Positions 53,250-62,300 of a stretch of 64,000 bases of DNA are shown here, piece by piece (the stretch's first letter is position 1; each line of letters starts with the position of its first letter). This DNA is from Sphingomonadales bacterium. GTDB taxonomy: Bacteria; Pseudomonadota; Alphaproteobacteria; Sphingomonadales; Sphingomonadaceae. The stretch spans positions 32,558-96,557 of the forward strand of contig SEFZ01000016.1 in the NCBI GenBank assembly GCA_004173185.1, in the 5' to 3' direction. The position numbers were made by a program, and so were the translations under genes. The notes below the pieces were generated by a model, which did not search any database, was not told the DNA's origin, and saw nothing but the letters and a program-made list of their open reading frames with translations.

Positions 53250-55394
53250 ATGACCGGCCCGGAAGCCGCCGATGCGCAGCTTCCCGTGGGGGAAGATGAG
53301 TTCCGCCTGATCGCGGACAGCGCCCCCGTCTCCGTGTGGGTGACCCGGCTCGATCGACGGCGAAGCTTTGTTAATCGGGCATATGTCGCTTTCCTGGGCG
53401 TCTCCTATGAGGAGGCTCTGGCGTTCGACTGGCGGGCGATCATCCATCCCGACGATGCCGCGCGCATGCTGGCCGAATCGCTCGCGGGCGAAGCCAGCCT
53501 CGACAGCTTCACTTTAGTCGGGCGATACCGCCGCGCCGATGGCGCTTGGCGCTGGCTCAGTTCCACATCGCAGCCACGCCGCGACGCTGCGGGCAACCAT
53601 GCCGGCTTTATCGGCGTCGCGCATGACGTGACCGAAGCCAAGGAAGCCGAACTGGCGCTGCGCGACCGCGAGGCCCAGCTATCAGCTTTCATCAGCCAGA
53701 CCACCGCAGGCTTTGCCCAAGTCGATCTCGATGGCCGCTTCACGCTGGTCAACGATCGCTTCTGCGAGATTGCCGGGTGGAGCGCCGAACAATTGATGCA
53801 CCGGACGATGCAGTCGATCACCCACCCCGACGATCTGGTGCGCAACGTTCCGCTGTTCGAGGAAGCGGTGCGCCATGGCACGCCCTATACGCATGAAAAG
53901 CGCTATATCCGCGAGGATGGCGGCGTGGTCTGGGTCAACAATTCGGTCGCAGTGATCCGTCGGAGCAACGGAGAGCCGTTCGGCGTGCTATCGGTCACGC
54001 TCGACGTGACCCAGCGGCGCGAATCCGAGAATAATCTGCACCGCAGCGAAGAGAGCCTGCGACTCGCAGCCGAAAGCGCCGGCATGGCGACCTGGGAACT
54101 CGATCTGGAGACGATGACCGGCAAATGGTCACCCAACCGCTTTGATCTGCTCGGGCTGGTGCGGCGCGACGATCTGCGCGGCACCGTCGATGACTGGCTT
54201 GATCGCGTGGTGGTCGAGGATCGCGAAATGGCGCGCGTGGCAGTCTATCGCTGCTTCGAGCAAGGCGAACCCTATGCGATCGAATACCGCATCCGCCGCG
54301 CCGATACGGCCGAAGAGCGCTGGTTGCAGAGCCATGGCAGCCGCATCGATTATGACGACGATCGGCCGAGCCGCTTCGTCGGCATCTCGTTCGACATCAC
54401 CGCGCGCAAACGCGCCGAGGAGCGCCTGCGCGACAGCGAAGTGCGCTTCCGCACGATCTTCGAGCAGGCCAATGATTATATCCTGACCTCTGACCTCGAT
54501 CAGCGGATCACCTCGGTCAATCCGGCGGTACAGGCCGCGCTGGGCTATTCCGAAGCCGAGGTGCTGGGGCATAGTTTTAGCGAATTCCTCGATCCCGATC
54601 AGTTCGAGCAGACGACATCGATGCTGATGCGCAAGCTCACCGCAGGCGGCACCACGCGCCACATGATCCGGGTGCGCACGCGCGATGGGCGTCCACTGGT
54701 GTGGGAAGTAAGTTCGCGACTGATAGAGGATGCCGCGGGCAAACCGACCGGCCTCCACGCGATCTGCCGCGACGTGACCGAGGCCAAACGCGCCGAGACG
54801 CACCTTCGCCTGCTGATCGACGAACTCAATCATCGTGTGAAGAACACGCTGGCGATCGTGCAGGGCATCGCGCAGCAAAGCTTTAAGGGCGACCGCGATG
54901 CCGCAACCGCGCGGCGCGCGTTCGAAGGGCGGCTGGCGGCACTTTCCGAGGCGCATAATCTGCTGACCCGCGAGCATTGGGGCCTTGTCTCGATGACGCA
55001 GATCATCAGCGATGCGACGCGCCCGCATGGCGGATCGGCGCGCTTCACGCTTGAAGGCCCCGATCTCGTCATCATGCCCAAGACCGCGATCAGCCTAGCG
55101 CTGGCGATCCACGAACTGGCGACCAACGCCGTAAAGCACGGCGCGCTGTCGCAGCCCGAAGGGCGCGTTGCGATCCGTTGGGATCGGGTGCGCGGCGAAG
55201 GCCCGGCTCGGCTGTCGCTGGTGTGGGAAGAAAGCGGTGGACCCGCCGTGGTGCCGCCGCAGAGGCGCGGCTTCGGGACGCGGATGATCGAGCGCGGGCT
55301 CGCGGCTGAATTGGGCGGCAGCGTGAAAATCGACTTCCGACCCGGCGGCGTGGTCTGCACCGTCGATGCGCCCTTACCCGAGGGGGCGGAATGA
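53250..55394 (+). CDS. multi-PAS HWE-family sensor histidine kinase
   Basis: A 714-residue protein without clear membrane helices. Four PAS/PAC units are seen: about 15-130, 145-265 ('FTLVNDRFCEIAGWSAEQLM'), 275-390 and 400-515 ('ITSVNPAVQAALGYSEAEVL'), three ending in a PAC-type 'DVTEAK' or 'DITARKR' linker. The kinase core is HWE/HisKA_2: 'IDELNHRVKNTLAIVQGIA' (His near 526), 'LALAIHELATNAVKHGALS' and 'LSLVWEESGGP' (the W-x-E part). Such kinases often run the general stress response or light and redox responses in alphaproteobacteria. Its stop overlaps the response-regulator start (ATGA). Confidence 0.92.
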   Translation: MTGPEAADAQLPVGEDEFRLIADSAPVSVWVTRLDRRRSFVNRAYVAFLGVSYEEALAFDWRAIIHPDDAARMLAESLAGEASLDSFTLVGRYRRADGAWRWLSSTSQPRRDAAGNHAGFIGVAHDVTEAKEAELALRDREAQLSAFISQTTAGFAQVDLDGRFTLVNDRFCEIAGWSAEQLMHRTMQSITHPDDLVRNVPLFEEAVRHGTPYTHEKRYIREDGGVVWVNNSVAVIRRSNGEPFGVLSVTLDVTQRRESENNLHRSEESLRLAAESAGMATWELDLETMTGKWSPNRFDLLGLVRRDDLRGTVDDWLDRVVVEDREMARVAVYRCFEQGEPYAIEYRIRRADTAEERWLQSHGSRIDYDDDRPSRFVGISFDITARKRAEERLRDSEVRFRTIFEQANDYILTSDLDQRITSVNPAVQAALGYSEAEVLGHSFSEFLDPDQFEQTTSMLMRKLTAGGTTRHMIRVRTRDGRPLVWEVSSRLIEDAAGKPTGLHAICRDVTEAKRAETHLRLLIDELNHRVKNTLAIVQGIAQQSFKGDRDAATARRAFEGRLAALSEAHNLLTREHWGLVSMTQIISDATRPHGGSARFTLEGPDLVIMPKTAISLALAIHELATNAVKHGALSQPEGRVAIRWDRVRGEGPARLSLVWEESGGPAVVPPQRRGFGTRMIERGLAAELGGSVKIDFRPGGVVCTVDAPLPEGAE

Positions 55395-55741
55395 CCGGGC
55401 TGGCGGGCCTTCGCATATTGGTCGTCGAGGACGAGCCCGTGGTGGCGATGTGCCTGGAGGACATATTGGAGGAACTGGGCTGCGTGACCATCGGCCCGGC
55501 CAACCGCCTGTCCGAAGGGCTTGCACTGGCCGAGGGCGAACTCGACGCGGCGATCCTAGACATTAATCTGGCGGGCGAGCGCAGCAATGCGATCGCCGAA
55601 TTGCTGCGCGCGCGCGGCGTGCCCTTTGCCTTTGCCAGCGGATATGGATCGCCGCCCGAGGGATTTGGCGCGCCGATGATCGAGAAACCCTATCGCACCA
55701 CCGATATCAGCCGCGCGCTGAGCGCACTTATGGGAGAATAG
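55391..55741 (+). CDS. single-domain response regulator
   Basis: A 116-residue receiver: 'LRILVVEDEPVVAMCLEDIL' (acidic pair), phosphoacceptor in 'AAILDINLAGERSNAIAELL', and Lys in 'PMIEKPYRTTDISRAL'. It is of the type usually found with HWE kinases. Overlap with the kinase gene shows they act together. Confidence 0.9.
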   Translation: MTGLAGLRILVVEDEPVVAMCLEDILEELGCVTIGPANRLSEGLALAEGELDAAILDINLAGERSNAIAELLRARGVPFAFASGYGSPPEGFGAPMIEKPYRTTDISRALSALMGE

Positions 55742-55743
55742 GG

Positions 55744-56265
55744 ATGATCCTGTCGATCGCATTGCTTGCCATCGCGCCGGACCCCTTCCCTGCCCCGAAA
55801 ACGCCGACGGCGGTTCTCCAGATTTCATGTCGGCAAGGCGAATGCGCCTGGCAACAGATCCGATCGATCGAGCGGGTGAGCAGCGATGGCGGCGAAGTGC
55901 TGCGCAAGCTCACGAGCCGCGCCGGCACCTCCACGCATGGCGTGCGCCGCAACCCGCCTGCGCATTATTCGCCGCGCCTGCGGATCGATTGGGAACGCGC
56001 GCCCAAGCAGGAACATGTGCTCTGCTCAAAGCGCCGTCCGACCATGGTGTTCGAAAGCGATGGCGAGTTTGTCGTAACCCGGCTGGGGCTCGCAGATCTC
56101 GGCGGCTATGAATATGCAGGGGCCGCGCTTTACATGCAGGTCTGCCACAATCTCGCGCCGGGGCGCTGGAACGAGAAGCAAATCGCGAAGCTGGGCTATG
56201 GCGGGAAGCGCGGGCAGCAGGACCGCTATCCGACGCTGAGCGCTGCGCTGGCTTCGCTGCGCTAG
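55744..56265 (+). CDS. unrecognised protein, probably exported
   Basis: A 173-residue protein starting 2 bases after the response regulator stop, so cotranscribed. A short hydrophobic start (MILSIALLAIAPDPFPA) looks like a short signal peptide. Four cysteines are spread as 'CRQGEC', 'VLCSKR' and 'QVCHNLAPGRWNEK'. The rest is basic with 'DLGGYEYAGAALYMQ'. I do not recognise a family. Confidence 0.6.
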   Translation: MILSIALLAIAPDPFPAPKTPTAVLQISCRQGECAWQQIRSIERVSSDGGEVLRKLTSRAGTSTHGVRRNPPAHYSPRLRIDWERAPKQEHVLCSKRRPTMVFESDGEFVVTRLGLADLGGYEYAGAALYMQVCHNLAPGRWNEKQIAKLGYGGKRGQQDRYPTLSAALASLR

Positions 56266-56351
56266 GATCGCTCGATCGGAATTGACGGGCGGCTATCCGG
56301 CATATGCCGGGGAGCGTTGACGCATGCGCGGCTGATCCGGTCCAAAGGGAC

Positions 56352-56377
56352 GGCGCCGGACCCTAAGGCCCGGCGCC
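56352..56377 (-). terminator. GC hairpin at the 3' end of the autotransporter gene
   Basis: GGCGCCGG (56352-56359) and CCGGCGCC (56370-56377) form an 8-bp perfect stem starting 8 bases after the autotransporter stop on the minus strand. Only a weak T-rich stretch follows, so terminator function is likely but not certain. Confidence 0.55.
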
Positions 56378-56384
56378 CTCATCC

Positions 56385-59300
56385 TCAGAACTCCTTCGAA
56401 ATCTGCACCCGCAGCGTGCCGGCCTTTTCACTGCTGCCGCCACGGAAACCGGCTTCGATGTCGAAGCTCCAGCGCCGCTGGAAGGCAAAGCGGGCGCCCG
56501 CAGTCAGCTGGAGCTGATCGCGTGACCAGCCCTGCGTCGCGAGGCTGAACAAGGCCACACCCGGGATGTCGGCATAGTCGAGCAACTGCGCATCGGCATC
56601 GGCGAACTCATGGTTCCACTCAGCGCGAACCCGCGGCGTGACCTTCGCGAAGCCGGCGTCCCCGGTGAACTCGATCCGTGCGCCGAGCGTGCCGGTGAGC
56701 GAGCGCACATCGCGTTCGTCGAAGCGCAGGTTCATGCGGCCCGCTCCGGTTTCCGCATAGGCTCCCAGCTTGGCGTTCATGAACTCGCCGCGGCCATAGA
56801 CCGACCAGCGCAAAGCCGCGCTCTGCTTGTCGATACCCGCAGCCAGCGCACCCACGGTGTAGTTGCCATCGCGGCTGCCCAGCGCATTGACGTTGAGCGT
56901 GGTCACCGCACGGCGGGTGCTGAAGCTCAGATCGCCAAAGCCGACCATACCATCGATGAACGCGGCGTCGCCCGGCGAAACGCTGGCATAGGCCGCGAAC
57001 AGGCTGCTCGTGCCGCGCACCCGCGCCGCCGACCCACCGATATGGCTCACATCATTGCCATAGCCGCCGCCCAGGCCGACGATCACGCCGTCCGAGAGCT
57101 TGAAGTCGGCACCGGCGCTCAGGCCCGAGGTGGTCGCAGTGATCTTGGTGCTACGCGTGGTCGCATCACGCGTGCCGATATCGATCGCACCGCCGCTCCA
57201 GATCGCGATGGTGCCGATCCGGCGCTCGCCGCTGCCTTCGCCTTCGCTATCCTCGCTGAGCACCGGACGATCCAGCGCGGCAACACCACCGTTGCGGCGC
57301 GTCGTACCCGAAACCGCAGTCGTAATGCCGGTCATCGAGCCCGAGCCGAGCATATCGGCGCGGCTGGCACGCGGATCGCGCATATTCGCGGCCTGCGCCA
57401 TCATCGGATCCTCGGCGAGTGGACGCATCCGCTCGGTGATCTCCAGCGCATAGGCATCGAAGGCCGGGCTCTGGCGAACGAAGCCATGACCGTCACGCGA
57501 ATTCAGCGTGACACCCATCGTCGCCGATCGCCCCCCGCCACCATGCAGCTGCTCGGTGCGGCGCATGAAGTTCGAGACCTGGCTGCGCGCGAAGCGCCGC
57601 GTCGTCTCGGCCTGCGCGTCGCTGACGCCGACCACATTGGGATCGGCAGTCGGGTTCGGGCGCGCCGTTACCGCGACGGTCACGATGGCCGGAGCCGAAG
57701 TGCCATAGGCGTTGGTCAGCGTGTAGCCGACCGTGACATTGCCCGAGAAGCGCGCGTTGGGCGTGACTTCGAGGCGGAAGGTGCGGGCCACACCGGTGCC
57801 GCTATCGACGATCCGGGTGGTTGCCGAATTGGCGGGCGCGATGCTGACGACCGCAGCGCCAGTGAACGGCCCTTCGGTAGCGCCCGTGGTCAGTTCGACC
57901 GACACGGTCTGGCCGTCGCCAGTGGCCGCAGTCTTGGGCAGAGCAACCGGCACCGAGCCGACCACCGTGACCTGAACCGCTGCCGCTGCCGATCGGCCGC
58001 CTGGGCCGGTCGCGTAGAAGGTGAAGGTGTCGACGCCGACAAAGCCGGTTGCCGGGCGATAGGTCGCGACGGTGCGACCGATCGCCAGCGCAGCCTGCCT
58101 GCCGCCCGAGGGCGCATTGCCGAGGACGCGGAGCGTGACCGTGCCGTGCGCCGGCTGGTTCTCGATGGAGATCGAATCATACTCTCCGGTGACCAGGCCC
58201 GAGAGATCGATATCCACCGAGCTGTTGGCGTTGATCGACGATGAGCCCGCGACGGCACCCGTGCCCGGCAGAGCAGCCGGCGGAGGCGGGGTCGCAACGG
58301 TGAGCGTCACCGTAGCGACGTTCGACACACCACCCGGACCGGTTGCGGTGTAGGTGAAGCTGTCCGCGCCGAAATAGCCGGTGGTCGGGATATAGGTGAC
58401 GATATTGCCTGCAACGCTGGCGGTACCGTGCGCGGGCGCGGTGCCGATGGCGATGCTCGACGAGACGCCCGTGATCGAGGCAGTCAGATCGATCGCCGTG
58501 CCTGCGCTGTTATACGCGACTGGAGCGGCCCGGTTGGCTGCGACCGGCGCTGCCGGGGTGGCAACCGTGAGCGTCACGGTGGCGGTGTTCGACACTCCAC
58601 CCGGACCGGTGGCGGTGTAGGTGAAGCTGTCCACGCCGTAATAGCCGGTGGTCGGCGTGTAAGTGACCACGCTGCCCGCGATAGCGGTGATGCCATGTGC
58701 CGGAGCGGTTGCGACCGTGATGCTGGTATACACCCCGGTGACCGAACTGGTCAGGTCGATGGTCGTGCCCGTGCTGTTGAAGGGCACGGCCACACCGCTC
58801 CGGTTCGCAGCCACCGGCGCTGCCGGGGTCGCAACGGTGAGCGTCACCGTAGCCACGTTCGACACCCCACCGGGACCGGTTGCGGTGTAGGTGAAGCTGT
58901 CGGCACCGAAGTAGCCGGTAGTCGGCGTGTAGGTGACGACATTGCCCGCGATGCTGGTCGTGCCGTGCGCAGGCGCGGTGCCGATCGCGATGCTCGACGA
59001 GACGCCCGTGATCGAGGCAGTCAGATCGATCGCCGTGCCTGCGCTGTTGTACGCGACCGGAGCGGCCCGGTTGGCTGCGACCGGCGCTGCCGGCGTCGCG
59101 ACCGTGAGCGTCACGGTGGCGGTGTTCGACACCCCACCCGGACCCGTCGCGGTGTAGGTGAAGCTGTCCGCGCCGTAATAGCCCGGGGTCGGGATATAGG
59201 TGACGATATTGCCTGCAACGCTCGCGCTACCGTGCGCGGGCGCGGTGCCGATGGCGATGCTCGACGAGACGCCCGTGATCGAGGCAGTCAGATCGATCGC

Positions 59301-62300
59301 CGTGCCTGCGCTGTTATACGCGACCGGAGCGGCCCGGTTGGCTGCAACCGGCGCTGCCGGGGTGGCAACCGTGAGCGTCACGGTGGCGGTGTTCGATACC
59401 CCACCCGGACCGGTGGCCGTGTAAGTGAAGCTGTCGGTGCCGAAATAGCCCGCCGTTGGCGTGTAGGTGACCACGCTGCCCGCGATAGCGGTGATGCCAT
59501 GTGCCGGAGCGGTTGCGACCGCGATGCTGGTATACACCCCGGTGACCGAGCTGGTCAGGTCGATGGCAGTGCCGGTGCTGTTGAAGGGGACGGCCACACC
59601 GCTCCGGTTCGCGGCCACCGGCGCTGCCGGGGTCGCAACGGTGAGCGTCACCGTAGCGACGTTCGACACCCCACCCGGGCCTGTCGCGGTGTAAGTGAAG
59701 CTGTCGGTGCCGAAGTAACCGGTGGTCGGCGTGTAGGTGACGACTTCACCCGCAATGCTGGTGGTACCGTGGGCCGGCGCCGTGCCGACTGCGATGCTGG
59801 TGCGCACGCCGGTGATCGAGGTCCCCAGATCAATCGCCGTGCCGGTGCTGTTATAGGCAACCGCAGCCGAGCGGTTGACGGCAACCGGTGCGGGCGGAAC
59901 CGCGACCGTGAGCGTCACGGTGGCGGTGTTCGATATCCCACCAGGACCGGTGGCGGTGTAGGTGAAGCTATCCGCGCCGAAGTAGCCGGCAGTCGGCGTG
60001 TAGGTGACGACCTCGCCAGCGATGCTGGTGGTGCCGTGGGCCGGTGCCGTGCCGATTGAGATGCTCGTGCGCACGCCGGTGACCGAGCTGGTCAAATCGA
60101 TGGCCGTGCCGGTGCTGTTATAGACAACCGCAGCCGAGCGGTTGGCGGCAACCGGTGCAGGCGGAACCGCGACCGTGAGCGTCACGGTGGCGGTGTTCGA
60201 CACCCCACCCGGACCGGTTGCGGTGTAGGTGAAGCTGTCGGTGCCGAAGTAGCCGGTGGTCGGCGTATAGGTGACGACTTCACCCGCAATGCTGGTGGTG
60301 CCGTGCGCCGGAGCCGTGCCGATCCCGATGCTCGTGCGCACCCCGGTGATCGAAGTGCCCAGATCGATGGCCGTGCCGGTGCTGTTGTACGACACAGCAG
60401 CCGCATTGTTCGCGACGACCGGTGCGGGCGGAACCGCGACCGTAAGCGTCACTGTGGCGGTGTTCGACACCCCACCCGGACCGGTGGCGGTGTAAGTGAA
60501 GCTATCCGCCCCGAAGTAGCCGGTGGTCGGCGTGTAGGTGACGACCTCGCCTGTGATGCTGGTCATGCCGTGCGCAGGCGTCGTGCCGATTGCGATACCG
60601 GTACGTACGCCGGTGATCGAGCTGGTCAGGTCGATGGCAGTGCCGGTGCTGTTGTAAGGCACCGCAGCCGCATTGTTCGCGACGACCGGTGCAGGCGGAA
60701 CCGCGACCGTGAGCGTCACGGTGGCGGTGTTCGACACCCCACCCGGACCGGTCGCGGTGTAGGTGAAGCTGTCCACGCCGTAATAGCCAGTGGTTGGCGT
60801 ATAGGTGACGACCTCGCCAGCGATGCTGGTGGTGCCGTGCGCAGGCGCAGTGCCGATCGCGATGCTCGTGCGGACGCCGGTGATCGAGGTCCCCAGATCG
60901 ATGGCCGTACCCGTGCTGTTATAGGCAACCGCAGCCGAGCGGTTGGTGGCAACCGGTGCGGGCGGAACCGCGATCGTGAGCGTCACGGTGGCGGTGTTCG
61001 ACACCCCACCCGGACCGGTCGCGGTGTAGGTGAAGCTGTCGGTGCCGTAATAGCCGGCAGTCGGCGTGTAGGTGACGACCTCGCCTGCAATGCTGGTGGT
61101 ACCGTGGGCCGGTGCCGTGCCGATTGAGATGCTGGTGCGCACGCCGGTGACCGAGCTGGTCAGGTCGATCGCCGTGCCGGTGCTGTTGTAAGGCACCGGA
61201 GCCGCATTGTTCGCGACGACCGGTGCAGGCGGAACCGCGACCGTAAGCGTCACGGTGGCGGTGTTCGACACTCCACCCGGACCGGTGGCGGTGTAAGTGA
61301 AGCTGTCGGTGCCGAAGTAGCCGGTGGTCGGCGTATAGGTGACGACTTCGCCTGCGACGCTGGTCGTGCCGTGCGCCGGTGCCGTGCCGATCGCGATGCT
61401 GGTGCGCACGCCGGTGATCGAGCTGGTCAGGTCGATGGCCGTGCCGGTGCTGTTATAGGCAACCGCAGCCGAGCGGTTGACGGCAACCGGTGCGGGCGGA
61501 ACCGCGACCGTGAGCGTCACGGTGGCGGTGTTCGATACCCCACCCGGACCCGTCGCGGTGTAGTTGAAGCTGTCGGCGCCGAAATAGCCGGCAGTCGGCG
61601 TATAGGTGACGATTTCGCCAGCGATGCTGGTGGTGCCGTGGGCCGGCGCCGTGCCGATGGCGATGCTCGTGCGCACGCCGGTGATCGAGGTGCCCAGGTC
61701 GATCGCCGTGCCCGTGCTGTTATAGGCAACCGCAGCCGAGCGGTTGGCAACAACCGGGGCAGCCGGGGTCGCGACGGTCAGCGACACCGTCGCAGGCGTC
61801 GAAGTTCCACCAGGTCCGGTCGCGGTGAAGGTGAAGCTGTCGGCACCGAAGTAGCCAGCCGTGGGCGTGTAGGTGACGACATTGCCCGCGATGCTGGTCG
61901 TGCCGTGTGCCGGCGCAGTGCCGATCGCGATGCTCGACGAGACGCCAGTGATGGAAGCGGTCAGGTCAATCGTCGTGCCGGTGCTGTTGTAAGGCACCGC
62001 AGCCGAGCGGTTCGCGACGACCGGCGCGGCCGGGGTCGCAACGGTGATCGTTACTGTGGCGGGAGCCGAAGTCCCACCCGGACCCGTCGCGGTGACCGTG
62101 AAGCTGTCGGCACCGAAGTAACCCGCAGTCGGCGTGTAGGTGACCACATTGCCCGCAATGCTGGTGGTGCCGTGCGCAGGCGCAGTTCCGATCGCGATGC
62201 TCGACGAGACGCCGGTGATCGAAGCGGTCAGGTCGATGGCCGTGCCGCTGCTGTTATAGGCAACCGCAGCCGAGCGGTTTGCAACAACCGGTGCGGCCGG

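Noticed and set aside
52890..53447. 185-codon minus-strand ORF across the gap before the PAS kinase
   Set aside because: It runs antisense into the first PAS domain, has no ribosome site and no recognisable product.
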